Shown here: one piece after another, positions 43,936 through 52,530 of the stretch
Numbering within the stretch: the first letter of the stretch is position 1
How the letters are laid out: each line of letters opens with the position of its first letter
Assembly: GCF_001580455.1 (NCBI RefSeq)
Contig: NZ_CP010951.1
Location: 1,860,001-1,924,000 of the forward strand
Reading direction: 5' to 3'
DNA from: Ramlibacter tataouinensis
GTDB lineage: Bacteria > Pseudomonadota > Gammaproteobacteria > Burkholderiales > Burkholderiaceae_C
Length of the DNA: 64,000 nucleotides
Made by a program: the position numbers and the translations under genes
The notes under the pieces: generated by a model
Seen by the model: only the letters and a program-made list of their open reading frames with translations
The model's database searches: none
What the model was told of the DNA's origin: nothing

Positions 43936-43983
43936 ATTGCCACATCAGTCATCTTTTGGTATCGCAATCCAGTACTCGAAGAC

Positions 43984-44715
43984 ATGAGCACCACCGCCGA
44001 TCTGGTCATCGCCCTCAAGAAAGAACTGAAGCAGGCGCAGATGACCTACGCAGACCTGGCGAAGGCCATGGGCATGGCCGAATCCAGCGTCAAACGCATG
44101 CTGGCCAAGGGCGACATGTCGCTGTCGCGCATCGACGCGATCTGCCGCGCGCTGAAACTGGACTTCGCCGAACTCGCGCGTCGCGTCGCCGACGACCAGC
44201 CGCTGCTCAGGGAGCTCTCGCCGGAGCAGGAGCGCGCGGTGGTGGCGGACAAGAAGCTGCTGCTGTGCGCGATCTGCGTGCTCAGCCAGTGGACGCTGGA
44301 GCAGATCACCGCGCACTACCGCCTGACGGCCGCGGAGTGCATCCGCTGCCTGGCCCAGCTCGATCGCCTCGGCATCATCGAGCTGCGGCCGCTCAACCGC
44401 TACCGCCTCAAGCTCGCCAAGACCTTTCGCTGGCGCCCGCACGGGGCGGTGATGAACTACTTCCGCGAACACGCGCTGCTGGACTACTTCGCCGGCGGCT
44501 TCGACGCCGCGGGCGAGGGCCTGCTGCTGGTGCACGGCTCCGTCAGCCGCGCGCTGGCGCCTTCGTTCGTGGAGCGCATGCAGCGCGTGGCCCAGGATTT
44601 CGCGCACCAGCACCAGGCGGACCAGCGCCTGCCGGAAAAGGAGCGCGAGGGCTACACGCTGCTGCTGGCGATGCGCAGCTGGGAGTTCGAGGCGTTCACC
44701 GCCTTGCGGCGCTAA
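43984..44715 (+). CDS. XRE-family transcriptional regulator
   Basis: A 243-residue protein. The N-terminal helix-turn-helix lies at about 18-60 (MTYADLAKAMGMAESSVKRMLAKGD). The middle and C-terminal part (about 80-243) has no recognised sensor domain; it contains a second winged-helix-like stretch (LSQWTLEQITAHYRLTAAECIRCLAQLDRLGIIEL). It probably binds the adjacent 18-bp palindrome and controls the divergent membrane-hydrolase gene (inference). The ligand is unknown. Confidence 0.85.
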   Translation: MSTTADLVIALKKELKQAQMTYADLAKAMGMAESSVKRMLAKGDMSLSRIDAICRALKLDFAELARRVADDQPLLRELSPEQERAVVADKKLLLCAICVLSQWTLEQITAHYRLTAAECIRCLAQLDRLGIIELRPLNRYRLKLAKTFRWRPHGAVMNYFREHALLDYFAGGFDAAGEGLLLVHGSVSRALAPSFVERMQRVAQDFAHQHQADQRLPEKEREGYTLLLAMRSWEFEAFTALRR

Positions 44716-44728
44716 GTCGGTGCCCTGA

Positions 44729-45868
44729 TCAGGGCAGGCGGGCCGAGCCGGTTTCCAGCACGCGCGAAGGCAGCAGCTCCTCGCTGCTGCCTTCGAAATC
44801 GAAGCTGCTGTCCTGGTCCGGCGTGACCGTGGCCGGCCCGAGCGCTTGCGTCACGCGGGACAGGCGCGCCTCGCGTCCGGGCCGCTGCAGCAGCTTGCGC
44901 AGTTCGGCGCGCAGCTGGTTGCGCGTGCGGATCCAGAAGTCGGCGCGGCGGGTCTGGCGGGCGCGCTTTTCCGGCGACAGCGCGGTGGCGGCGAGCTTGT
45001 CGTCGGCCTCCAGTGGCACGATCACCCAGCCCGGGGGCCCGTTGTCGGCATTGAAGTGGTCCCACAGCGCGCGATAGCTGTCGAAGATGCGCTCGCCGGC
45101 CTGGCGGTTGCGGCGGTTCCAGCGGTACGACCAGCCCTGCAGGCGGTGCGCCGCCGGGTCGAGTCCGACCAGCTTCAGGCTCCAGTGGCGCGCCAGCTCC
45201 TGCGCCACCCGCACCAGCAGCACCGCGGGCTTCCAGCCTTGCAGCACCTGCGCGATCTCGGCGGAGCTGACCCGCTGCACCGGATGGCGCTGGCCGCGCA
45301 CGCCGCCGATGGCCAGGCAGGGCGTGCCTTCGATGCGGAAGCGGCTGAAGGCGAGCACCCCGGCATCGAGCGGCTGCGGCTTGTGCTGCAGTTCGGCCGA
45401 TCGCTGCAGGGTGAGCGTGAGCAGCAGCTCGCCCTCGGGGCTTTGCACCGGCGCCTGCTGCAGCTGCAGCCGCATGAAGTCGTAGCCGGGCGGCGCCGCC
45501 AGTTCCATCAGCACCAGCGGCTCGCCGGCAGCGATCTGCGCGAAGGCCGGGGGAAGGAACGCGGTCTCCAGCCAATCCATGTGGTCGACCAGCTGCACGA
45601 CGCGTTCGGCATAGCCGACCCCGCGATGCACCGACGGCCGCACCGCGCGCAGGAACTCCCCCTCGAGGTCGCGGATGACTTCACGCGAATGGAGCTCGAA
45701 GGCCACGGCCATCCAGCGGCGCATGGCCTTGCCGTGCCGCAGGTTGGCCTGGATCGCCCGCCAGACCAGGCGCGCCCGCGAGGTCCCGCCGCCCTGCAAC
45801 CCAGGCTGCATGGCCCAGCGCACACCCTGCCAGATGTCGGGCACGCGTTGCGAAGTCCGGCGCGTCAT
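44729..45868 (-). CDS. DUF535 (VirK/YbjX) family protein
   Basis: A 379-residue cytoplasmic protein of the VirK/YbjX family, whose enteric members affect envelope resistance and virulence-factor localisation. The family pattern is seen in EGELLLTLTL, CLAIGGVRGQR, the KPAVLLVRVAQELARHW helix and a final basic SPEKRARQTRRADFWIRTRNQL region. Its start overlaps the FIST gene stop by 4 nt (ATGA), so the two are translationally coupled. Molecular function is unknown. Confidence 0.8.
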   Translation of the reverse strand: MTRRTSQRVPDIWQGVRWAMQPGLQGGGTSRARLVWRAIQANLRHGKAMRRWMAVAFELHSREVIRDLEGEFLRAVRPSVHRGVGYAERVVQLVDHMDWLETAFLPPAFAQIAAGEPLVLMELAAPPGYDFMRLQLQQAPVQSPEGELLLTLTLQRSAELQHKPQPLDAGVLAFSRFRIEGTPCLAIGGVRGQRHPVQRVSSAEIAQVLQGWKPAVLLVRVAQELARHWSLKLVGLDPAAHRLQGWSYRWNRRNRQAGERIFDSYRALWDHFNADNGPPGWVIVPLEADDKLAATALSPEKRARQTRRADFWIRTRNQLRAELRKLLQRPGREARLSRVTQALGPATVTPDQDSSFDFEGSSEELLPSRVLETGSARLP

Positions 45869-47130
45869 GAGCGAAATACGGTAAGCACCCCAGTGTAGCC
45901 GTACAGGTGGTGCCTGGCGATCTCACCGCCGGCGAAGAAGCCCACCAGCGGCACGTCGCCCAGCGCGCGGCGCACGATCTGCAGTTCCGCGCTGGGGCCG
46001 CCGAAATGCGGGCCCCCGCGGCCGGCGCAACTGACGTAGATCGCGCCGGCAATGTGCGAATGAGGATTCGGCGCGCCCTCGGCGACGTGCTCGCGCAGCG
46101 CCGCCGCCACCGGCAGGCTCATCTCCTCGGGTTCGAGCTCCTCGCGGATCTCGGCGCAGATGCGCATCAGGTCGGCGCGCGCGGCCTGCGCGTTGCGCCG
46201 GCAGAAGGCCATGCGCATGCCTTCACTCACGCGGTCGGCCACCGCCACCGCGCGCCGCCCCAGGTCGAGCCCGATGATGTGGCGCACCACCACGTCGGCG
46301 CCGAAGCTGCCGGTGCGGCCGACGGCGTCGCCCTGCGCTGCCGTGAGGCCCACCAGCGTGGCACGCAGCCGCCCCATGGCCTCCTCCGGGTCGTCCAGCG
46401 AGATGTCCGCGTCCGCCAGCAGCACGTCGAGCGCACTTTCGCCGTCGATGTGCGTGATGACGTTGCCGTCGGCGCCGGTGATCACGCGCTGCGCCGACAC
46501 CGGCTGGCAGCCCTGGGTGACGCGCGAGACCAGCGCCACGCCTTCGCCGAAGGCCACGCCCGACAGGCCCCCGCTGAACACGCCGCGCGCCGCGCCCTGG
46601 CCGCGCATGTTGCCGTTGCCGCCGATGGCGAACTGCACCGCCTGCGTCCGGCTGGACGCCAGCCCGCCGAACAGGTAGCCGGTGGCGGTACGGCCCGCCA
46701 TTTCCGCGATCAGCTCGGTGACCTCCGGCGTGTGGGCGTCGGCATGGACCAGCGCGGTGAAGGGCTCGAAGCCCATGCCCTGCCCGGTGCCCAGCGGCGC
46801 CACCCCGGAGAACACGCGGTACTGGTCGCTCGGCAACTCGCACAGCATCACCGCCAGCGCCGGTTCGTCGAAATACTCGACGTTCGAAGATGCGATGCCC
46901 ACGCCCACGGTGCCCGCCCAGTCGGTGATCTCGGGCAGTTCGGCGCCCAGGTGATCGAGGATGTCCTGCGCGAACGGCGCGTAGTGGTCGGTGATGTACA
47001 ACAGGCCGAGCGTGGGCGAGCTGGCGTAGCCGTGCAGCGCCATCTGCGCCCGCACCTGCGCCAGCACCAGACCAGCGGCCATCTGCCACTGCGGGTGGGT
47101 GGCGTGGCCGAAGGGGAACAACTGCTTCAT
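45865..47130 (-). CDS. FIST-domain sensory protein
   Basis: A 421-residue protein with FIST N (about 30-230) and FIST C (about 245-400) domains, proposed to bind small ligands such as amino acids in signalling. Typical segments are GVGIASSNVEYF, ATGYLFGGLASSRTQAVQ, GVFSGGLSGVAFG and the C-terminal VGFFAGGEIARHHLYGYTGVL. No kinase or GGDEF domain is fused. MKQLFPFGHATHPQW at 47130 is the likely start. It lies 10 bp after the PhaM-like gene and overlaps the DUF535 gene. Confidence 0.9.
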   Translation of the reverse strand: MKQLFPFGHATHPQWQMAAGLVLAQVRAQMALHGYASSPTLGLLYITDHYAPFAQDILDHLGAELPEITDWAGTVGVGIASSNVEYFDEPALAVMLCELPSDQYRVFSGVAPLGTGQGMGFEPFTALVHADAHTPEVTELIAEMAGRTATGYLFGGLASSRTQAVQFAIGGNGNMRGQGAARGVFSGGLSGVAFGEGVALVSRVTQGCQPVSAQRVITGADGNVITHIDGESALDVLLADADISLDDPEEAMGRLRATLVGLTAAQGDAVGRTGSFGADVVVRHIIGLDLGRRAVAVADRVSEGMRMAFCRRNAQAARADLMRICAEIREELEPEEMSLPVAAALREHVAEGAPNPHSHIAGAIYVSCAGRGGPHFGGPSAELQIVRRALGDVPLVGFFAGGEIARHHLYGYTGVLTVFRS

Positions 47131-47140
47131 GGATTCGCGC

Positions 47141-47917
47141 TTAGCGCCTGGTGGTCTTGGCCCCGGTTCGTCGCGCGGCCGTCTTGCGCGCGCTGGTGTG
47201 GCCGGTCGTGGCCTTGGTGGCCTTGGCCGTGGCGCCGGTGGACTTGGCGGCCTCCTGGACCGCCTCGGTGGCCATCTGGGCCGCTGCGCCGGTGGCCATC
47301 TTGCGGGCCGAATCGAAGGCACTCTGGGCCGCCACGTCCTTCAAGGCGGTGGAGGCGATCTGCTGGAACTGCTGCGTGAGCGAGCCCCACCATTGCAGCG
47401 GATCGATGACGCCCGCCGCGGCGGCTCCGTCGCCCTTGCCGGCGGATGCGGAAGTGGAGGTGGAGGACGGGGACGAGGCCTTGGCCGCCGGCTTGCGCGC
47501 CGGTTTGGCCGGGGCCGACTTCGCCGGCGCCTGTGCGGCCGCCGCGGCGGCCGCATCAGTGGCCTTTTCGCCCATCTTCTGCATGCCGCCGAACATGTCG
47601 GCCGCCTTCAGCGTCATCGCATTGGCCATTTCGGCCATGTTCACGTTCATGCCCTTGAGCGTGGCCAGGGTCATCTTCTGCACTTCCAGCGCCTGGATGG
47701 TGGCGCCCAGCGCCTTGGAGTTCTGGTCGAGCCAGAAATGCACCGCCTTCAGTTCAGAGATGCGCTTTTCCAGTTCTTCCACGCTGAGCGTGGGCGCGAC
47801 CCAGCTGGACAGGTTGGGCATTTGCGGCACCGGGTGCGATGCGCCCTTGGCCAGGTTCTGCAGGAAGTCGAACCCGGGAACGAACTTGCCGAAGCCGAGA
47901 TTCTGGGGGTCGCTCAT
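47141..47917 (-). CDS. phaM: PhaM-like PHB granule regulator
   Basis: A 258-residue protein. The N-terminal domain (about 1-115; FGKFVPGFDFLQNLAKGAS, then LEKRISELKAVHFWLDQNSK) matches PhaM, which activates PHB synthase PhaC and ties granules to the nucleoid. The C-terminal part is rich in Ala, Lys, Thr and Arg with histone H1-like AKxxK/KTAARRTGAKTTRR repeats, fitting DNA binding. The phasin at 10.1 kb is consistent with PHB use. First of three closely spaced minus-strand genes. Confidence 0.88.
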   Translation of the reverse strand: MSDPQNLGFGKFVPGFDFLQNLAKGASHPVPQMPNLSSWVAPTLSVEELEKRISELKAVHFWLDQNSKALGATIQALEVQKMTLATLKGMNVNMAEMANAMTLKAADMFGGMQKMGEKATDAAAAAAAQAPAKSAPAKPARKPAAKASSPSSTSTSASAGKGDGAAAAGVIDPLQWWGSLTQQFQQIASTALKDVAAQSAFDSARKMATGAAAQMATEAVQEAAKSTGATAKATKATTGHTSARKTAARRTGAKTTRR

Positions 47918-48011
47918 GGCCGCGCTCCGGGGAAAGAGTGGTTAGGGGAGCAGCTTACTCCATGCGACGCGAACTGTTCACCTTGGGTGGCAGCGACGTT
48001 GCGAGTCGCCG

Positions 48012-48494
48012 TCAGTGTTTCTTCTGCGCGGGGGTTGCCGCCTGCACCGGCAGCTCCAGCTGCATCCGGCTCTGCACACCCTGGGCATCGCGCAGCACCA
48101 GCGTGACCGGCACCGTGGCGCCCGCCGCCAGCGGCTTCTTCAGGTCCTGCAGCATCAGGTGGTAGCCACCGGGCTTGAGCTCGATCGGCTTGCCCGCCGG
48201 CAGCTCCAGCTTGTCGACGGCGCGCATCACCATGGTGTCGCCTTCCATCTTCATCTCGTGCACCTCGGCGACACCGGCCACCGGCGTGGAGACGCCCACC
48301 AGCTGCATGGGCTCGCGGGCGGTGATGCGCATGAAGGCGCCGGTGCCCTTCTGCCCCGGCAAGGTGGCGCGCACCCAGCCGGCCTCGACGGTCGGCAGCG
48401 GGGCCGTGGCCGGCTTGGCGGCGGGCTGGGCCTGCACGGGCGCCGCGCAGGCGAGCGCGAACGAGGCGAGGGCGGGAAGCAGGATCTTCAGCAT
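48012..48494 (-). CDS. Periplasmic copper chaperone PCu(A)C
   Basis: A 160-residue secreted protein with a Sec signal (LLPALASFALACAAPVQAQ, cut near 22). The copper-binding set is H..M in VHEMKMEGDTMVM followed by GGYHLMLQDL, the HX10MX21HXM type pattern. It delivers Cu(I) to the CuA site of cytochrome oxidase in related bacteria; the window's own CuA oxidase at 12.8 kb is a possible client (inference). A ~12-residue His/Lys tail ends the protein. It stands alone. Confidence 0.92.
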   Translation of the reverse strand: MLKILLPALASFALACAAPVQAQPAAKPATAPLPTVEAGWVRATLPGQKGTGAFMRITAREPMQLVGVSTPVAGVAEVHEMKMEGDTMVMRAVDKLELPAGKPIELKPGGYHLMLQDLKKPLAAGATVPVTLVLRDAQGVQSRMQLELPVQAATPAQKKH

Positions 48495-48528
48495 GGGAGC
48501 GTGTTCCGTCGGTGTCAGTGGTTGGGGA

Positions 48529-49323
48529 TCAGTACTTGGGGGCGCGGCGCTCGCGCAGCGAGGCCACGCCTTCGCGCACGTCGGGGCCGGCGAAGCCCAT
48601 GAATTCGAGGGCGAGCGAGGTATCGAAGCTCGGGCCGGCCTGGCGCAGCCAGTTGTTCAGCGAATACTTGGTCCAGCGGATCGCCGACTGCGAGCCGGCG
48701 GCCAGCCGGTCGGCGATCTCGTAGGCCTTGGGCAGCAGCCGGTCGTCGTCGACCGCGAGCGACACCAGGCCGATGCGCTCGGCCTCCTCGCCCGTGACCG
48801 GCTCGCACAGCATCAGGTAGTACTTGGCCTTGGCCATGCCGCACAGCAGCGGCCAGACGATGGCCGCATGGTCGCCCGCCGCCACGCCCAGCCGCGTGTG
48901 GCCGTCGACGATGCGCGCGGTCTTGGCGGCGATCGGGATGTCGGCCAGCAGGCCGGCCACCAGCCCCGCGCCGACCGCCGGCCCGTGCATCGCGCTGACG
49001 ATGGGCTTGTCGCAGTTGATCACGTTGTAGACCAGGTCGCGCGCCTCCTTCCACACGCGCGAGCGCACCTCGAAGTCGCGCGCCATGTCCTCCACCAGCG
49101 ACAGGTCGCCGCCGCCGGAAAAGCCCTGGCCCTCGCCGCGCAGCACCGCGCACCGGACGCTGTCGTCGGCGTCCACGTCGCGCCAGATGTCGGCCAGTTC
49201 GCGGTGCCCCTCGTGCGCCGCCGTCGGCAGCTTGCCGTTCTTGGCACGCATCTGGATGTCCAGCACGGCGCCACCGGCGCCGCGGCGGGTGATCGACAGG
49301 GTCTGGTAACGCGAGTAGTCCAT
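48529..49323 (-). CDS. Crotonase-fold (enoyl-CoA hydratase/isomerase family) protein
   Basis: A 264-residue protein with the crotonase oxyanion-hole loops GEGQGFSGGGDLS and GPAVGAGLVAGLLAD. In place of the classical first catalytic Glu (PEIxLG) it reads GHTRLGVAAGDHA, and no Glu is seen at the second position either, so classical hydration is doubtful. It may be an isomerase, hydrolase or decarboxylase. It is divergent from a VOC gene with 19 bp between. Confidence 0.85.
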   Translation of the reverse strand: MDYSRYQTLSITRRGAGGAVLDIQMRAKNGKLPTAAHEGHRELADIWRDVDADDSVRCAVLRGEGQGFSGGGDLSLVEDMARDFEVRSRVWKEARDLVYNVINCDKPIVSAMHGPAVGAGLVAGLLADIPIAAKTARIVDGHTRLGVAAGDHAAIVWPLLCGMAKAKYYLMLCEPVTGEEAERIGLVSLAVDDDRLLPKAYEIADRLAAGSQSAIRWTKYSLNNWLRQAGPSFDTSLALEFMGFAGPDVREGVASLRERRAPKY

Positions 49324-49342
49324 GGTGAGCTAAGCTCGAAAA

Positions 49343-49756
49343 ATGAGAAGCTTATTCCACCTCGCCATCAACGTGACCGACCTGGATGAGGCACGGCGCT
49401 TCTACGGCGGCGTGCTCGGTTGCATCGAAGGGCGCAGCGCGCCGACCTGGGTGGACTTCGACTTCGCGGGGCACCAGCTCTCGCTGCACCTGGGCGAGCC
49501 GCTGCGCACCCAGCCCACCGGGCATGTCGACGACCAGCTGGTGCCCATGCCGCATTTCGGGCTGGTGCTGGAGCTGGCCGACTGGCAGGCCATGGCCGAG
49601 CGGCTGCGCCGCGCCGGCACCCGGTTCATCCTTGAACCCCAGCAGCGCTTCGCGGACCAGCCCGGCGAGCAGTGGACCATGTTCTTCACCGACCCCTTCG
49701 GCAACCCGATCGAGCTCAAGGGCTTCCGCTCGATCTCGCAGCTGTACGCATCCTGA
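49343..49756 (+). CDS. VOC (glyoxalase-fold) family protein
   Basis: A 137-residue protein built of two beta-alpha-beta-beta-beta modules. Likely metal ligands are H6 in LFHLAINVTDL, the His in MPHFGLVLEL and the Glu in NPIELKGF. It is close to the glyoxalase-like members whose substrate is not known. Divergent from the crotonase gene. Confidence 0.88.
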   Translation: MRSLFHLAINVTDLDEARRFYGGVLGCIEGRSAPTWVDFDFAGHQLSLHLGEPLRTQPTGHVDDQLVPMPHFGLVLELADWQAMAERLRRAGTRFILEPQQRFADQPGEQWTMFFTDPFGNPIELKGFRSISQLYAS

Positions 49757-49772
49757 GTCGTCGGCTTCCCGT

Positions 49773-49788
49773 ACCGGCGTAGGCCGGT
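49773..49788. repeat. REP-like hairpin
   Basis: ACCGGC-GTAG-GCCGGT, inside a longer GTAGGAACCGGCCTACGCCGG-type sequence (49771-49795, minus strand). This resembles short REP elements of several proteobacteria. It lies after the VOC gene and before otsB and could end the VOC transcript. Confidence 0.5.
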
Positions 49789-49853
49789 TCCTACCCGGTC
49801 AGGCGTCGGCGTGAGCTGACATTCTCGCAGGGCCTCTGCTAGGGTCTTTGACC

Positions 49854-50600
49854 ATGATGACCCTCTCGGACCTGCTGGTCCCCTCCAGCGCGCTGTTCCT
49901 GGATTTCGATGGCACGCTGGTGGACATCGCGCCTGAGCCGGAAGCGGTGGTCGTGCCGGCGGGCCTGGTCGCCTCGCTGGAGGCGCTGGGCCACTACCTG
50001 GGCGGCGCGCTGGCGCTGATTTCGGGCCGGCCGATCGAGCAGATCGACGCCTTCCTGCAGCCCCTGTGCCTGCCGGCCGCGGGCGTGCACGGCGCCGAGC
50101 GGCGCTCCGCGGCCGGTCGGCTCACGCTGGTGATGACCCATCCGCTGGACCATGTGCAGGCGGTGGCGGTGACGCTGGCCGCGGACGATCCGCGCCTGCG
50201 GGTGGAAGTCAAGCGCGGCTCCATCGCGCTGCATTTCCGGCAGGCGCCCGATCTCGAGACGACCTGCCGGGATGCCATGGAGGCCGCGGTGCGCGAGTCG
50301 CCCGGCGTGACGCTGCTGGCCGGCAAGATGGTGTTCGAGGCCAAGCCGGGCGGCGCCAGCAAGGGCCATGCGATCGAGGCCTTCATGCACGAGCCGCCCT
50401 TCGTCGGCCGCCGCCCGGTGTTCGTGGGCGACGACATCACCGATGAAGTGGGGTTCGCCACGGTGCAGCGCCTGCAGGGCATCGGCGTGAAGGTGGGCGA
50501 GGGCACCACGGTGGCCTGGGAACGCATCGCCTCGCCGGAACACTTCAGGAAACAACTCCAGGCCGCCGCGGCCGCGAAATCCAGAAAGGCCGATGCATGA
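49854..50600 (+). CDS. otsB: Trehalose-6-phosphate phosphatase
   Basis: A 248-residue HAD phosphatase that releases trehalose. The nucleophile motif LFLDFDGTLVDIAP, the sugar cap region, motif III Lys in FEAKPGGASKGHAIE and the metal motif VFVGDDITDEVGF are all present. The ATG at 49854 is preferred over a TTG at 49848. It overlaps the next gene by 4 nt (ATGA), giving a coupled otsB-GH15 pair. Confidence 0.96.
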   Translation: MMTLSDLLVPSSALFLDFDGTLVDIAPEPEAVVVPAGLVASLEALGHYLGGALALISGRPIEQIDAFLQPLCLPAAGVHGAERRSAAGRLTLVMTHPLDHVQAVAVTLAADDPRLRVEVKRGSIALHFRQAPDLETTCRDAMEAAVRESPGVTLLAGKMVFEAKPGGASKGHAIEAFMHEPPFVGRRPVFVGDDITDEVGFATVQRLQGIGVKVGEGTTVAWERIASPEHFRKQLQAAAAAKSRKADA

Positions 50601-52399
50601 ACCCGCCCCTGCACCCGCCCGAGCCCTCGCTCCGGCTCGGCCTGATCGGCAACTGCGCCTTCAGCGCCCTGGTCAACGAGCGCGGCGGCATCATGTGGTG
50701 CTGCCTGCCGCGTTTCGACGGCGACCCCGTGTTCAATGCGCTGCTCGACCCGTCGGAGGCGGGCAGCCTCTGGTCCTTCGAGCTGGAGGACTTCGCCCGC
50801 GCCGAGCAGGAGTACGAGCCCAACACCGCCGTGCTGCGCACGCGCCTGCACGACTCGCAGGGACAGGGCATCGAGATCACCGACCTGGCGCCGCGCTTCT
50901 GGAACCGGGGGCGCACCTTCCGGCCGCTGACGCTGATCCGCCGCATCAAGGTGCTGGCCGGCTCGCCGCGCATGCGCGTGATCATGCGCCCGCGCTTCGA
51001 CTGGGGCCGCGCGCAGCCGATGGTGACGCAGGGCAGCACGCACATCCGCTATATCGGGCCCGATCGAGTGCTGCGGCTGAACACCGATGCGCCGATCAAC
51101 TACGTGCTGGCCGAGACCTGCTTCGTGGTCGACCGGCCGATGAACTTCGTGCTGGGGCCGGACGAGACGCTGCTCAGCGGCATCGAGGACACGGCGCGCG
51201 GCTTCGAGCAGGAAACCATCGCCTACTGGCGCGCCTGGACCCGCGCGCTGTCGCTGCCGCTGGAGTGGCAGGACGCGGCGATCCGCGCCGCCATCACGCT
51301 CAAGCTGTCGCTGTACGAGGACACCGGCGCGATCGTGGCGGCCATGACCACCAGCATCCCCGAGGCGCCCAACAGCGGGCGCAACTGGGACTACCGCTTC
51401 TGCTGGCTGCGCGATGCCTTCTTCGTGGTGCGCGCGCTCAACAGCCTGTCCGAGGTGGCGACCATGGAGGAGTACCTGCGCTGGGTGAACAACATCGTGG
51501 TGCGCTCGGGCGGCGGCCACATCCAGCCGCTGTACGGCGTCGGCCAGGAGGGCCATTTGCCCGAGGCCATCATGGAACACCTGCCGGGCTACCGCGGCCA
51601 AGGCCCGGTGCGGGTGGGCAACCAGGCGGCCGAGCACTTCCAGCACGACGTCTACGGCAACATCGTGCTGGCGGCGGCGCAGTCCTTCCACGACCACCGG
51701 CTGTTCCGCCGCGCCGGCAAGGCCGAGTTCGGCTACCTCGAGGCGGTCGGCGAACAGGCCTTCCGCATCTACGACAAGCCCGACGCCGGCATGTGGGAGC
51801 TGCGCACGCGCGCGCGCATCCACACCTCGTCGGCGCTGATGAACTGGGTGGCCTGCGACCGGCTGGCCAAGATCGCCGCGGTGCTCCGGCTGCCGGACCG
51901 CATCCGCTATTGGCGCGAGCGCGCCGACGTCGTGCGCGAACGCATCCTGCGCGAAGCGTGGTGCGACTCGCGGCAGGCGTTCGCCGAGAGTTTCGGCGGC
52001 CGCGACCTGGACGCCAGCGTGCTGCTGATGGCCGAAGTCAACTTCATCGACCCGAACGACGCGCGCTTCATCTCCACGGTGCACGCGCTCGAGGACGCCC
52101 TGTGCGACGGCCCCTACATGCGGCGCTACGAGGCGGCCGACGACTTCGGCAAGCCCGAGACCTCGTTCAACATCTGCACCTTCTGGCGCATCGACGCGCT
52201 GAGCCGCATCGGGCGCAAGGCCGAGGCGCGCGAGATCTTCGAGGTGATGCTGAAGAATCGCAACCCGCTCGGCCTGCTGTCGGAGGACACGCACCCGGTC
52301 ACCGGCGAGATGTGGGGCAACTTCCCGCAGACCTACTCGATGGTCGGCCTGATCAACGCGGCGGTGCGGTTGTCGGCGCCGTGGGACAGCGTGATCTGA
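50597..52399 (+). CDS. GH15 glucoamylase/trehalase-type glycosidase
   Basis: A 600-residue protein. The N-terminal beta-sandwich (about 1-210) is followed by an (alpha/alpha)6 barrel with NWDYRFCWLRDAFFVVRAL. The general acid region DAGMWELRTRARIHT and the general base region EDTHPVTGEMWGNFPQTYS fit GH15. Members next to otsA/otsB may hydrolyse trehalose or glucans; which one cannot be read here. Overlaps otsB by 4 nt. Its stop codon lies inside a long palindromic element. Confidence 0.92.
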   Translation: MNPPLHPPEPSLRLGLIGNCAFSALVNERGGIMWCCLPRFDGDPVFNALLDPSEAGSLWSFELEDFARAEQEYEPNTAVLRTRLHDSQGQGIEITDLAPRFWNRGRTFRPLTLIRRIKVLAGSPRMRVIMRPRFDWGRAQPMVTQGSTHIRYIGPDRVLRLNTDAPINYVLAETCFVVDRPMNFVLGPDETLLSGIEDTARGFEQETIAYWRAWTRALSLPLEWQDAAIRAAITLKLSLYEDTGAIVAAMTTSIPEAPNSGRNWDYRFCWLRDAFFVVRALNSLSEVATMEEYLRWVNNIVVRSGGGHIQPLYGVGQEGHLPEAIMEHLPGYRGQGPVRVGNQAAEHFQHDVYGNIVLAAAQSFHDHRLFRRAGKAEFGYLEAVGEQAFRIYDKPDAGMWELRTRARIHTSSALMNWVACDRLAKIAAVLRLPDRIRYWRERADVVRERILREAWCDSRQAFAESFGGRDLDASVLLMAEVNFIDPNDARFISTVHALEDALCDGPYMRRYEAADDFGKPETSFNICTFWRIDALSRIGRKAEAREIFEVMLKNRNPLGLLSEDTHPVTGEMWGNFPQTYSMVGLINAAVRLSAPWDSVI

Positions 52400-52500
52400 A
52401 TGTGATCAAAACCGCACCACTCGTCGTTGCGCTCCTAGCGAAGGCGTTCAGCCTTAGCGTCGTCGCGCGTCTAGATTGGCGCGGTCTTGATCACATTCAG
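52396..52500. mobile_element. ~105-bp palindromic element between GH15 and otsA
   Basis: Outer arms CTGAATGTGATCAAAACCGC (52396-52415) and its inverted copy at 52481-52500 match at 19 of 20 bases. An inner AAGGC/GCCTT pair marks the centre. The element overlaps the GH15 stop codon (TGA at 52397). It carries no ORF. A MITE- or RIP-like repeat or a large RNA hairpin are both possible. Confidence 0.6.
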
Positions 52501-52530
52501 ACTGCCCAGAACAGCGTACAAGGGGTTTAG

